64,000 nt of DNA from Melieria omissa (Eukaryota > Arthropoda > Insecta > Diptera > Ulidiidae): positions 106,711,486 through 106,775,485 of the forward strand of contig OZ020269.1 of assembly GCA_963971225.1 (NCBI GenBank), given 5' to 3'. This document shows, piece by piece, positions 34,601 through 44,480 of this stretch. The position numbers were made by a program, and so were the translations under genes. The notes below the pieces were generated by a model. That model saw only the letters and a program-made list of their open reading frames with translations, did no database searches and was not told the DNA's origin. Numbering within the stretch: the stretch's first letter is position 1; every line of letters starts with the position of its first letter.

Positions 34601-37600
34601 CCTCTTCATTCAGTCCAAAAGGTTAATAAAAGGCGAGTAGCAAGTTTTCGATGCACTTTGCTATTTTCGTTTTCCAGGGATATTCCATATCCTTCTCGAT
34701 AAAGCCGAACGGCATAGAGAAAGTAGTGAACGGGTTCTATAACATTCGGGCTCTCACGGCGGCGGCAGCTGTTATTGAAGTGGATACCCATTATAGTCGT
34801 GTGCTCTCCAATGGGCCAATGCCCTGTGATGACCGCAGTCAGTCTTTCCATATTCCTGCGGCCCTTATTTGAGAGCTCTGCAGTCCTATTCTTATTGTAA
34901 ACCAGAGTGATCTGCTGATTTTACAGTATCCCATTCTCTGTCATTTAATGTTGGCTTTAGCAAAGAAGTCCTTGGAGACTTTGCTCTTGATAAATCACAC
35001 TGGAGCGTGATCCGTCAGCACCTCATTCTCCTCGAACCAAGCCAGAGCATCGGTTCGTTCATTCTTGTCAATGTTATTGTGCCCTGGCACCCATAGCAAA
35101 GTAACTCTTAGCCGATGGGACAGTTCTGTGAAGATATCCCTGCATTCCTCCACTAGTTTCAACGATAGAATCGAAGAGTCCAGCGCCTTTATTGTAAATA
35201 GGCTTTCGGAAAGTAGGGTAGTGTTTCTTGAAGAATATGTCTATCAGTGCCATCCTGCACGCTTCTTCTATACCAAGCACCGGATAGAGGTACTTAGACG
35301 TCCCTTAGGTACTTGAGTCCTTATAGAGACTAAATCTTTATCTTTTATTTCTAGTGGAATTTTTTCTCTTTTATTATCTACAAGAAGAATTCGCTGTGTC
35401 GAAACAGAGACCCAAGACCTTATGAGGTTTTATCTTGTTTTGTCTTCTGATAAAAGGAAAGAATGAACATCGACGAAAGTCAATCGCACTCAATGTTGTA
35501 ATCTTTATTTCGCCCACTATTTATTCATAGGAACAAAGAATTTATGTCTTAAGGGACCAGATCAATGGGGTTTCCCAATATTTTAGGTTAGGTTACAATA
35601 GGGCGACCTACACTTTTACACGGAGACCTAGTTGGGGCCATTGTAATTCCCTTCAGTTTTGGAGGGTTTTCCCATGCATGGAATATGACTTCGTTTAAAT
35701 GACTGTCGCGCTTTCGAATCGGTGGAACTAATCCGAGAGATTCAATTTTCCATGACTCTGCTGCATAGATTGGGCTGAGCAATGAGCAATGGTCCGGGTT
35801 ACGAGGGTATCGGTTGACCGCTAATTTTTGGCATGGATCTGTGACTTCAGAGAACTGCACAAGAAAAAAGTCTAGTGAGGTAAATTTGTACGGCACGTAG
35901 AATAGAATATAGGTTAGGTTAGGTTAGGTTAGGTTAGGTTACGGTAGGGGTGTGTGCGGCAAGCCCTTCCACTCGGAGACCCTGTTGGGTCCATTGTGAA
36001 TCCCTTAATTTTTCGGAAAAACCGCTGTCCTTCCCTTATCTGTTTGGATCCCTGCAGATCCAAACGGAATCTTTTGGGAACCATTTGGTCTTCGCGAGGA
36101 AATTGTGTATATCGGTTATCTGTGCATCTGCTACTTCCGCGATCCCGTCAAAGAACCTTGCCCCAAGAGAATAGAATATAATTTAATAAAGATTTGTTGC
36201 ACTGAGACCAAAAGTTATCTATTATGCCTCCTACAATTTGTTAGAGAACACCCCCTAGACTGAAGCGAGCTAATAAGGCTTAGTAACTTACGAGAGTTTA
36301 CGAGTACGTACCTGTTTTAGCTGGTCCTTCCTTAAGTGTGGCAAGTAGCGCCGTCACAGCGCCTGTTTGGTATCACATTCTGTGCACGTATCTTGATTTC
36401 GAGGCCAACGAAAAGGCAGACAAGCTCACCAGAGCTGGGTCTACGGTTTGCTTCGTGGGACCTGAACTAGCAATGAGCTGCAGCGTATCTCTGAGCACAA
36501 GTCTGCATTCAGTCGAAGATGTTCACTGACTCGCTCAGACCCAACAGAACCAGCTATCTATTGGGCTTAAGGAAGAGTGATTTGAGAACTCTCCTACGGC
36601 TCCTCCCAGGGATTATTCCTTTTAAAGAGTACCTCACTAGAATTGAAGCTAAGACTCTAAGGCTTTATACGATATTTGCCTTTGAGGACGACGAAACGTA
36701 GGTGCATTTCATATGTGAGTGAGATACTATGTGAGCTTTCGGGCACCACAGACACATGTGCGTTGACAGTATGATCCTTCGGGAGAGTGAGCTCCTGGCC
36801 ATAAGGTATCGAACGTGTTTAGCTTTACGAAAGCAATATTCCGGCTAACCGGAGCCTATGGGAACTTTCTTATAACAACTGCAGACCTCACAGCAACAGA
36901 TCACTGAAGACAGGTCCTGTCGCGGCAAGAAAGGAAGGTTTTCTTCTAAGCGTTCCGAAGCCCAGTCAGCAAACAAACAACGGTCAGTTACTTTGAGCGC
37001 CTGAGTCAGTTGGATCTTGTGTACAGCAACTTATAGCAACTGCAAACCTCACAGCAACAGGTTACTGAAGACAAGTCCTGTCTCGGCAGGGAAGGATCAG
37101 TTGGATCTTGTGCGGATATAGCCCCAAATTTCAATGGAAAAGTCGCAAAGTTGAAGTGACTGCCTGGGGTTCCCCTACACACTTTCATACTTTTCACTTG
37201 AAACCAGATCTAAAGCTTCTGCTGCTTAGTTCTAATTCAGAGTAAGGTTCCAAGTTCTCTGAAGCCTCCTACACCGAATTCAATTGAATGGAATTTAAGT
37301 TGGATTCCCTGCCTTTGTGCTTCGGCATCGCCGCTACTCGCGAGTAGGTGAGTGGACATCATTGGTCTAAACGTAGCTTAGAGCTGTCAGTTCTGCTCAG
37401 TTTGAAGTTGAGGTGTTCACGAATTTTTTTAATAAGTTGATACCTTCTTCTGCACATTTCTGTGTTGAACCTTGCAAAATGAGCCAAGGAAAAGCCCAGA
37501 AAATTTGCATTATCAGAGGCGGCTCGCCACTTTATTGCGGAAAGACATAAACCCTCAAATAAAGATAAAAACTTGTTTGTCTAAAATTGAAAACAAATAT

Positions 37601-40600
37601 CCATAAAAAAATTTCATTAAAACAAAAAGAAAGCCACATGAGCGACCACCAAAATTTGTGCCTCTTGAAAGTTGATAAGCAAAGCGCTTTGGTTTGAAAA
37701 ATAATTTTTTGCAAGTGGTGGTATAAATAAATGAAAGCAAGTGTCACTTCTGATTAAAGTTGAAGCGAAATAAAGCTTTTGAAATGTTGAGATAATTACG
37801 AGACGCTTAGCTAAATTTCGTAATATTTATTTGTTTGAAGTATTCGCATTGACAATGTGGATTGGAAATTGCATTATAAGAAAATTATATACACAAATAA
37901 TGATTTTCTATAAAATGTGCTCATGCCATGTTCTCATCTTTCCCCACTTGCAGACGAATTCGTTGACCGCGACACGGGCCTGGTGAATCCTGCACTGCAG
38001 TACGATGATTTAGACTATCCGCACCTGTACACACAATTCAACATTGAGTCCAGGATGATGGCGAGCAATGTGGGCGCCCAGCCGCCCGCCTACGCCATCA
38101 AGGCCGAGGACAGCATTGACGGCGATGGCAGCGGCGACGAGACGCAGCGCGTAGAAGACGGCACACAGCCAGCTGACGAGGCGGACGATGAGCGCGGAAC
38201 GCGCTGCCTGCCGGATTTTCAATTCTCCCTGGTCGAGTCGGACTACGACGAGACGCTGGCGTTTCCCGATTCGGTGACAATACTGTCCAATGTGGGCGAC
38301 AAGCCGGTACTGGTCGAGCGCAAGGACACCGACGACGATGACGACGAGTACGATGTCAGCGCCCAGAAGCTGGGCCACCTGGCCGAAATACCCTTCAGCG
38401 CCGTCTATGCGGCCGGCGTCAAGTTCAACTCGTTCCAGCGCAAAGTCTTCATACCGAGCACCGAGATTCAAGTGCGCATCATAGACAACGAGCGCAGCAT
38501 CACCACCCATCTGCTCAATCCGAATTTGTAAGTGCGAGTAGACTGCAGACTGGTCTGTTGGCAAAGTATTAATGCTTCATTTTTGCAGATACACCATTGA
38601 GCTGACACATGGCCAGTACACGTGGACCATTAGGCGCCGCTACAAGCACTTCAGCTCGCTGCATCAGCAGCTGAGCTTTTTTCGCACCTCGCTCAACATT
38701 CCGTTCCCGATGCGCAGCCACAAGGAGAAGCGCGCCACCATTAAGCGCGCTGCCATTCAGATGGCCAACGAGGCGCGCTTCAAGCCACTGCAGGCCATCA
38801 ACAGCGTTGCGCTGAGCAGCACTCTGGGCACACCGAATGGTGGCAGCAACCTGAACAACAGCACCAGCACCTCGGCGCTCAATGGCAGCGTGAAGAAGAA
38901 GAAGAAACGCAAACTGCCGCGATTTCCCAACAGGCCCGAGTCGCTCATCACTGTCGAGTCACTGCCCATGCGCATCAAACAGCTGGAGGACTACCTCTAC
39001 AATTTGCTCAACATCAGTCTGTATCGCAATCATCACGAAACGGTAAGCGGGCAGCTGGCATTTGAGGTTGGTTAGCCCTTTTCCATCAACTCTCTGCGTC
39101 TCTGCATTGCAGCTCAACTTTGTCGAGGTCTCCAATGTGTCGTTCATCTCTGGGCTGGGCATCAAAGGCAAAGAGGGCGCCATACAGAAGCGCACCGGCT
39201 CGACGCGTCCTGGCCAGGCGGGCTGCAATTTCTTTGGCTGCTTTCAGCAGAAGTGCTGCGTGCGCTGCAACTACTTCTGCTCGGATGTGCTCTACGGCAA
39301 GTGGCGAAATCGTTGGTTTTTTGTGAAGGAAACCTGCTTTGGCTACATACGCCCAACTGACGGTGTGATCAGGTAGAAGTTCGTCCCATGCAGCAAGAAA
39401 CTTGGGCTAAATTTGTGACTGTTTTGCAGATCTGTGATATTATTCGACCAGGGCTTCGACGTGTCCACGGGCATCTATCAGACGGGCATGCGTAAAGGTC
39501 TGCAAGTGCTCACCAACAACAGGCACATCATACTCAAGTGCTGGACGCGCCGCAAGTGCAAGGAGTGGATGCAGTACCTCAAGAAAACCGCCAACAGCTA
39601 TGCGCGCGACTTCACCTACCCCAATCCGCACATGTCGTACGCGCCGGTGCGTTCCAGCATCCAGGCGTCGTGGTATGTCGATGGCTCCTCGTACATGGGC
39701 GCTGTGGCCGACGCACTGGAAGCAGCAACAGAAGAAATCTACATTGCCGACTGGTGGCTGAGTCCGGAGATTTACATGAAGCGGCCCGCCATCGATGGCG
39801 ACTACTGGCGTTTGGACAAAATACTGCACCGCAAGGCCGTAGGTTTCCGATTTGCCCAGAGCGCGCAACAACTGAGTAACATTTTGCAATTCACTTGCAG
39901 TCTGAAGGCGTGCGAGTTTTCGTGCTGCTCTACAAGGAGGTCGAAATGGCTTTGGGCATCAACAGTTACTATAGCAAACAGCGGCTGGTCAGCTTGCACG
40001 AGAACATCAAGGCGAGTTCGCTTGAGTCAGATTGCTGAGCGTGAATCTATCTGATTGATCTTACTTGACTTTCAGGTCATGCGCCATCCGGATCATGCGC
40101 GCGCCGGCGTCTTTTTCTGGGCACATCACGAAAAATGCATTGTTATCGATCAGACATACGCGTTTCTGGGCGGTCTCGATCTGTGCTATGGTCGCTGGGA
40201 CGACTATCGGCATCGACTGACCGACTTGGGTAGCATTTCCACATCGTCGGTGTCGGGCAGCACGCGCCGTCAGGGCGTCTTCTATGCCAAGGACGACACA
40301 GACTCGGCGTTCGGTTCGCGCAAGTCCTCGCGCAATGTCAACATCAACACCGATCTGCAGAAGAGCGAGCAGGCGGGCGGCTTTCTGAATGGCGAGGAGG
40401 TGGTGGAGCTGCGCTCGCTGCAGCCCGGCGACAAGCTGATGATACCGGAGCTGCTGTCGTCAGGCGGCGAGGAGCCCATTGCGCTCGAAGGCATGAAACT
40501 CAACACGCCCGAAATGGAGCGCAAGAATGTGCTGGAGAAGCTGAAAACGAACGCCATGCGCAAAGGCAAAGACCTGGTCAATCGGCTGACCATGACGGAG

Positions 40601-42324
40601 AACGAACGGCCCGGCGACAAGTCGCAAGATGCCAAGCAGATGGTATTCACCATCGACGAGCTGGAGAAGGGCCGCATGGGCGGCCTCGAGGATCCAACGC
40701 CGTTTCAGACGCAGATTCTGAACGACTTCTACGGCCAGGCCAAGTACTGGTTCGGCAAGGACTACTCCAACTTCATACTCAAGGACTGGATGAATCTGGA
40801 TGCGCCGCTGGTGGACATAATCGATCGTACGACGACGCCGCGCATGCCCTGGCATGATGTGGGCATTTGTGTGGTAGGCGCAGCGGCGCGCGATGTGGCG
40901 CGTCACTTCATACAGCGCTGGAATGCCATGAAGCTGGAGAAAATGCGCGACAATGTGGGCTTCCCATATCTAATGCCAAAGAGTTACCATCACGTGCGCC
41001 TGAATCCGAACATTGTGCTGAAGCGACCGAATCGCGTGACGTGCCAACTGCTGCGCAGCGTGTCGTCGTGGAGCTGCGGCTTCATCGAGCAGGATCTGGT
41101 GGAGCAGAGCATACACGACGCCTACATTCAGACCATCACCAAAGCGCAGCACTACATCTACATTGAGAATCAGTTCTTCATCACAATGCAGCTGGGCGTG
41201 ACGGGCGCCTATGGCAATGTGCGCAACCAAATTGGCGAAACGCTCTTCAAGCGCATTGTTCGCGCGCACAAGTGAGTACAACGAAATAAGGTTTATTATG
41301 GAAAGAGTTGAATATGATTTTTGTGCAGGGAGCGAAAAACCTTCCGTGTCTATGTGGTGATGCCGCTGCTGCCCGGCTTCGAGGGCGACGTGGGCGGCAG
41401 CACAGGCAATGCAGTGCGCGCCATTACACACTGGAATTACGCCTCCATATCCAGGTAAATGATCTTCACTACATTTTCCTTCTGAGTGTGACTAAAACTT
41501 TAATTTTTCACTTGCAGAGGACGTTCCGCCATTCTGACGCGCCTTGTGGAGGCAGGCATTGCCGATCCCGGCGAGTACATATCATTCCACAGTCTGCGCA
41601 ATCACTCGCAGCTCAACAATGCGCCCATCACCGAGCTGATCTATGTGCACTCGAAGCTGCTAATAGCCGACGATCGCATTGTCATCTGCGGCTCAGCCAA
41701 CATCAACGATCGCTCCATGATCGGCAAACGCGACTCGGAGATTGCGGCCCTAATTTGCGACGAAGAGTTCGAGGACGGACGCATGAATGGCAAAAAGTAT
41801 CCGAGTGGCGTTTTTGCCGGTCGACTGCGCAAATTTCTGTTCAAGGAGCATTTGGGTAGTGCAACCAGAAAGTCGTTTGGTTCGTTAATTTAACCTCAAC
41901 TTTTCTTGCAGGTCTTTTGGATCCCGATGCCGATCGCATGGCCATCGATGTCACCGATCCGGTGATAGATCAATTCTGGAATGGCATGTGGCGTCGCATT
42001 GCCACACGCAATACGGAAATCTACGATGAGGTCTTCAAGTGCATACCCAACGATTATGTTAAATCGTTTGCCGACTTGCGCAAATATCAGGAAGAGTCGC
42101 CGCTGTGCAAAACCGATCCGGAAATTGCTGCCAAAAGGGTCTTGAATATTCAGGTAAATTGAAATTTACGAGATTTTACTTGAACCAAATTTAAATTTTC
42201 AAATTCTGTTGAATAATTGCAGGGATTTTTAGTCAACCTGCCGTTAGAGTTTCTCCACAAGGAAGTGCTCACGCCGCCCGGCACCAGCAAGGAGGGCCTC
42301 ATACCAACCTCAGTGTGGACGTAA
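19567..42324 (+). CDS. Pld: phospholipase D (PX-PH-HKD), 11 coding exons, 1,293 aa
   Basis: Hydrolyses phosphatidylcholine to phosphatidic acid and choline at membranes; in Drosophila, Pld acts in vesicle traffic. Exons: 19567-19636, 37954-38527, 38589-39042, 39113-39372, 39430-39838, 39901-40011, 40076-41271, 41329-41454, 41518-41855, 41912-42153, 42223-42324. All junctions keep one frame through 1,293 codons to TAA. Residues ~190-385 form the PX domain (RRRYKHF near 231). ~390-509 form the PH domain ([12 protein letters not shown] near 428). The first HKD motif is H644-K646-D651 (HEKCIVID). A charged loop follows it. The second HKD motif is H1111-K1113-D1118 (HSKLLIAD) with GSANINDRS. The protein ends in VWT, as active animal PLDs do. 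Length is close to the Drosophila protein (about 1,280 residues as I recall). Introns 2-10 are 56-70 bp, intron 1 is 18,317 bp, and intron 6 is GC-AG. I see no frameshift or lost catalytic residue. Confidence 0.95.
19637..22600. other. Pld intron 1, first part: nothing recognised
   Basis: Ordinary AT-rich intronic DNA. The open frames at 19,650-20,151 and 20,275-20,469 have no domain and no splice support. A GC-richer patch at 20,900-21,300 could be regulatory but carries no motif I can name. Confidence 0.4.
22640..22758. repeat. two-copy 59 bp tandem duplication
   Basis: AACTTTCGTATCTTC, then TATAGAAAAA-CATGGTTTCT, occurs starting at 22,640 and again at 22,699, with a few differences. Confidence 0.7.
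22805..22910 (+). mobile_element. non-LTR 3' tail fragment
   Basis: CCAAAGGGTCTCCGAATGGA followed by AGTGCAAGCC and TCTGACCTAACCTACATC. Its reverse complement resembles the module at 35,935-36,010 (CTTCCACTCGGAGACCC), so this is the same family in the opposite orientation. Confidence 0.5.
23400..23760. repeat. ~178 bp tandem duplication with CRE-like palindromes
   Basis: AATAAACTGCCAACTTA-TTCAA, then TATTAATCAAAAA, occurs at about 23,480 and 23,655. Each copy is followed by a TGACGTCA palindrome (23,544-23,551 and 23,707-23,714). TGACGTCA is the consensus cAMP-response element bound by CREB/ATF bZIP proteins; function here is unproven. Confidence 0.55.
24080..25435. repeat. CTAAA/CCTAAA-rich degenerate satellite, ~1.35 kb
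   Basis: Almost every base belongs to variants of AACTAAACCTAAACT, AACCCAAAGTAAACC or CCTGAACTAAA. A higher-order phrase (AACCCAAAGTAAACCTGCAC then CAAACC-GAACTAAACT) recurs at about 24,363, 24,796 and 25,015. C is confined to the plus strand and G is rare. It lies within Pld intron 1. The composition recalls C/A-rich telomere-like repeats, but the unit is not a regular telomeric one. Confidence 0.85.
25436..26523. other. Pld intron 1: nothing recognised
   Basis: Less AT-rich than its surroundings, with TGACAG and CAGCTG elements at 25,680-25,990. Open frames on both strands overlap and lack any domain. Confidence 0.4.
26524..26618. repeat. 20 bp minisatellite, ~4.8 copies
   Basis: GGTTGGTGCCGTGGATGTGT and close variants are repeated head to tail at a 20 bp period. 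Confidence 0.85.
26945..27020 (+). mobile_element. tRNA-like SINE head or tRNA pseudogene
   Basis: GATTCAGTGGTTAGCGC (26,952-26,968) resembles a polymerase III A box and GGTTCAAATC (26,989-26,998) a B box, at normal spacing. The flanking arms do not pair well into a cloverleaf, so it is not a functional tRNA. The downstream dispersed-repeat phrase at 27,075 (also at 10,860 and 28,695) may be its body or a neighbour. Confidence 0.4.
27060..27250. repeat. dispersed repeat copy
   Basis: TTATTTAACTGGGCATAATA then GGGTTACAGACTGCCGCAAA. Related copies are at about 10,858 and 28,693. The parent element is not recognised. Confidence 0.45.
27251..28690. other. Pld intron 1: nothing recognised
   Basis: AT-rich non-coding DNA without repeats that I could align. 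Confidence 0.35.
28693..29155 (+). mobile_element. dispersed repeat joined to a non-LTR RNase H tail
   Basis: 28,693-28,940 is the third copy of the dispersed repeat (GGGTTACAGTCTGCCGCAAA). From about 28,950 the plus strand reads [28 protein letters not shown] and NLLHYC. This is the post-RNase H motif LTG-H-x-IGxHAxRLG, diverged and frameshifted. The C-rich knuckle is lost. Confidence 0.55.
29158..29780 (+). repeat. two ~150 bp direct repeats flanking a SINE
   Basis: Copies at 29,158-29,310 and 29,628-29,780 share GTAACAGAATGGG(T/C)CGTTTT, CCAACGTGTAATTTC, TCCATGCAACTTTGTGA and GTTCTAATAAA. They look like 3' UTR of the non-LTR fragment just upstream, duplicated, with the SINE at 29,331-29,633 between them. 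Confidence 0.7.
29331..29633 (-). mobile_element. tRNA-derived SINE
   Basis: On the minus strand the head reads GCCGTAACTCAGCTGGCTAG, an A box, and GAGTTCAATACTCC, a B-box-like element, as in polymerase III SINEs. The body follows with CTCTCAGCAGGAAATGGCAA, AAAAAGCTCCCACC, GCCGTTCGGAATCGAC and AAACTGTAGGTCCCTTCC. I associate this body with repeats common in tephritid flies (recollection, not searched). About 300 bp. Positioned between two direct repeats. Confidence 0.65.
29870..31080. other. Pld intron 1: nothing recognised
   Basis: Mixed non-coding DNA. 30,170-30,420 is GC-richer and includes a hairpin at 30,321-30,353 (arms GCGCGTAAAA-ATG and CATTTTACGCGC, one bulged A). Confidence 0.35.
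31100..33100 (+). mobile_element. cluster of nested, diverged non-LTR 3' fragments
   Basis: Units with AGC(A/G)AAG-CCCAAGGGTTCT-AGTCT, then a degraded L-T-A/G-x-x-x-G-...-H-x-K-R-L-N-L-F motif, recur at about 31,145, 31,535, 32,116 and 32,419. Each ends with GAATGTACATTC-GAGAAAACTG then TTCGTAAAGG; a further end lies at about 33,036. At 31,580-31,720 the plus strand reads [20 protein letters not shown] followed by LCTSAE, a decayed post-RNase H tail. All are broken by stops. Confidence 0.6.
31700..31960 (+). mobile_element. non-LTR reverse transcriptase C-terminus and 3' end
   Basis: The plus strand reads [20 protein letters not shown] near 31,793-31,855. This matches the conserved end of jockey/CR1-type reverse transcriptases (LP..IFP..Y-DL..FK.RV). 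The 3' UTR (31,860-31,945) includes GAACCAACGCAATGCTTCGC, ATTAATAGGGGTCATCCCCT and GTTCGTGTTAAAA, nearly identical to the reverse complement of 60,605-60,655. AGGGG-TCAT-CCCCT (31,917-31,930) is a perfect 5 bp stem-loop. Confidence 0.7.
33101..34560. other. Pld intron 1: nothing recognised
   Basis: Contains a CCCT microsatellite at about 33,439-33,453 and TTGG repeats at about 34,472-34,490. The rest (33,480-34,430) looks single-copy and non-coding. Confidence 0.4.
34600..35330 (-). mobile_element. non-LTR RNase H fragment
   Basis: The minus strand, read from 35,200 down, gives [18 protein letters not shown] then [20 protein letters not shown]. This is the RNase H signature WVPGH...N..D.LA with the expected D. 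Further down (34,850-34,750) [20 protein letters not shown] matches the post-RNase H motif. Internal stops and small shifts show it is dead. Confidence 0.75.
35584..35910 (-). mobile_element. non-LTR 3' end fragment
   Basis: GGTTAGGTTACAATAGGGCG, then ACGGAGACCTAGTTGGGGCC. On the minus strand this is a 3' UTR plus CCTAA-type tail, related to the module at 35,935 and (reversed) 22,805. Confidence 0.6.
35911..36180 (-). mobile_element. non-LTR 3' end with (GGTTA) tail
   Basis: About five perfect GGTTA pentamers (35,911-35,941) are followed by GTGTGTGCGGCAAGCCC and CCACTCGGAGACCCTGTTGG. It directly abuts the previous copy in the same orientation, so two insertions of one family lie tail to head. 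Confidence 0.65.
36330..36740 (+). mobile_element. non-LTR RNase H fragment
   Basis: The plus strand reads [20 protein letters not shown] then LTRAGS at 36,365-36,440, a mutated W-x-PGH-x-D-x-EGNEKADELARAGS. From 36,545 [25 protein letters not shown] and VHFICE correspond to the LRTLVGLLTGH...EDDET.EH.LCEC tail. Key H and zinc-type cysteines are lost. Confidence 0.65.
36868..37100. repeat. ~70 bp duplication, 158 bp apart
   Basis: CTTATA(A/G)CAACTGCA(G/A)ACC, then TCACAGCAACAG-T-ACTGAAGACA and GTCCTGTC-CGGCA, occurs at 36,869 and again at 37,028. Confidence 0.7.
37101..37953. other. Pld intron 1, last part
   Basis: Apparently single-copy DNA leading to the acceptor CCCCACTTGCAG|A at 37,953/37,954. 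No gene of its own. Confidence 0.5.
40012..40075 (+). other. Pld: Pld intron 6, GC-AG type
   Basis: The exon ends ATCAAG and the 64 bp intron begins GCGAGT and ends TTTCAG. The reading frame (SLHENIK|VMRHPDH) is kept only if the donor is GC. The nearest GT, four bases on, would shift the frame. Confidence 0.85.
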
Positions 42325-42560
42325 ACTTCAGGGCCTTTTGATTGTGTATTTTTCTAATGTTTTTGTTGTACGTATTGTAAATTAACAAAGTGCTTTATTG
42401 TAAGTGTGTAAATCGAGTTTTATATAGAATATCGAAATGTGTTTTAGGTTAGAATAATTGAATGTATATGTTGCGACAGTATTTTAAATGCCTATATACT
42501 ATGTATGTATGTTTGTACACCATAAGAAATAAAGTATAGACAATTTTTACGATATGAAAT
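42325..42560 (+). terminator. Pld: Pld 3' UTR and polyadenylation signal
   Basis: A canonical AATAAA lies at 42,528-42,533, about 205 bases after the stop codon, in an AT-rich 3' UTR with TATGTATGTATGT. Cleavage would be expected near 42,545-42,560. Confidence 0.75.
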
Positions 42561-43560
42561 TTAAGCATTTTCAGTCATCGAGTTTCTTTGAGGTTAAGTT
42601 TGGCCTTGCAAATGTATGAATTAGTTCTTTCTTCGGCAGAACGAAGATAAGATCCTGGTATCAGTGCAATGTCACTTCATTCAATCATCAATTCTATGCA
42701 TGAATTGCCGTTACAAGTCAAAAATAGCGCCAAAAGTTCTTATTACATGCTGACATACGTTCCACAGCTGCACATTTGACAACTAGATGGCGCTTCGAAA
42801 GCGGTTGACCAGAAATCGCTGTGGTGCGAGCAGCATTGCCAGCTGTAAAAAAACCAATTGTGATACGAATTTCGCTCTTTGAAAAAGGTAGTAAAACATA
42901 CAAATGTAGTGGAGTGAGCAAAAAGCACTGAACGCCCAATGTGGGGTAAAGCGCATCAAATGCAAAAACACAAATGGGCCGAAGAGAGCGCAAAAAAGCA
43001 TCGCTGGGCGTTTGGCAAAAGTGCAAAGCAATGCAGAAAACTGCAAACAGTGCGTCGTCTCAATTCGTGCGGACTGGAGTGCGATCGCTTTGGCCAATAA
43101 TAATAATAATCGTTTTGTGTGTTTTTAGTTTTTACTGAAAAGAACCAAATCAAAATGTTATTGTGGACTTTTGGTTGAAAGCAAACTTGAGTGGAATTTG
43201 TGTATGAAGAGGCAAAAGTGACGAAGAAGGCAAATAAGTGTGTTGCAATGTTGTTGAATGCAACAACAAACAAGAAAACAAACATGCAACAACATGAATT
43301 GTGATTTACGGTGCAATGGTCCAACAGTTGCAAACAAATTTTGCTAAAATACAAAAACAAAGAAAAACATGAATTAAAAGTGATTTGTGCAAAGCAGCGG
43401 ATGATTCCAGACTTCTAAACAAGTTGTGGGTTTTGTAAAACATTAAGTAAAAGTAATGGAAAATATGTAAAAATTTATAATAGAGAATAAGCAAAGAAGA
43501 GTCATAAGAGATAAGAATGAAGGTAGCGGCATAGAAAAACAGTGATTAGGTGAAAATTGA
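42561..43560. other. intergenic, nothing recognised
   Basis: Between the Pld 3' end and the purine-rich tract. Contains leader-like stretches (42,880-43,380, rich in CAACAA and GCAAA), but no splice-defined exon that I could fix. Confidence 0.4.
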
Positions 43561-43584
43561 TTGTAAGGGGGAAGAAGGGAAGGA

Positions 43585-44480
43585 AGGAATATGTAGATGA
43601 GAATGAAAATCATAGCAGCCGGAATAATGAAACAAGCAATGAGCGACTGCAGTGAACAGTGAAAGAAGTTAAAGACATAGAAAAAAACTTACATTCCTAT
43701 GCAATGAAAAGTAGAAGAAGCAAAAGACGAAAAAACAACAGGTAGATGAGAACGAAAGTTATAGAAGCCGGAATAATGACAGAAGCAATGAACGACTGCA
43801 GTGAAGTGGAAGAAGTAAAAGACGTATAAAAGAAAGAAGGAATGCAGTGATGAAGAAAGACAAAAAGGTGAAAGAAGAACAGGTGGATGAGAACGAAAGT
43901 TATGGAAGCCGGAAGATTGACAGAAGCAATGGACGACTGCAGTGAAAATTGGAAGAAGTTAAAGAAAGTGAAAAAACGTGCATTCCTATGCAATGAAAAG
44001 TAGAAGAAGTAAAAGACGAAAAGATGAAAAAACAACAGGTAGATGAGAACGAAAGTTTAAGAAGCCAGAAGAAGAATGACAGAAGCTACGAACGGCTGCA
44101 GTAAAGAATAGAAGAAGAAAAAAAATAGATAAAGAAAACGTAAGACAGAAGTTTGAATAGAATGAACGACTGCAGTGAAGAGTGGAAAAAGTAAAAGACA
44201 TGTAAAAGAAAGAGGGAATGCAGTAAGCAGTAGAAAACGAAAGACGAAAAGTTGCAAGAACAACAGGTATATGAGAACGAAAGTTATAGAAGCCGGAAGA
44301 ATGACTGAAGCTATAAACGACTGCAGTGAAGAATACAAGAAGCACCAATGGGATAAAGAAAGTTAAGACAGAAGAGAAGCAAACGAAGAAGAGATGAAAG
44401 AACAAATGAAAGATTGCAGTGAAGAGTAGAAGAACTAAGCGATGGGAAAAGAGAACAAATGAAAGACTGCAGCGTCAAGT
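43585..44480. repeat. ~140-158 bp minisatellite
   Basis: Units share GTAGATGAGAACGAAAGTTA, GAAGCCGGAA-AATGACAG, AACGACTGCAGTGAA and GTGGAAGAAGTAAAAGACG, starting at about 43,590, 43,739, 43,877, 44,038 and 44,270. Almost purely purine-rich on the plus strand. Long minus-strand open frames (F/L/S-rich) are compositional artefacts. Confidence 0.8.

Noticed and set aside
35911..35941. GGTTA run as a real interstitial telomere
   Set aside because: Only about five units and joined to a LINE 3' UTR; better explained as a retrotransposon tail.
38010..41431. Minus-strand open frames of 130-184 residues opposite Pld exons
   Set aside because: Shadows of the GC-rich third codon positions of the real Pld coding strand.
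43697..44405. F/L/S-rich minus-strand open frames resembling membrane proteins
   Set aside because: The complement of a purine-rich minisatellite always gives F, L and S codons; the frames overlap each other and follow the repeat period.
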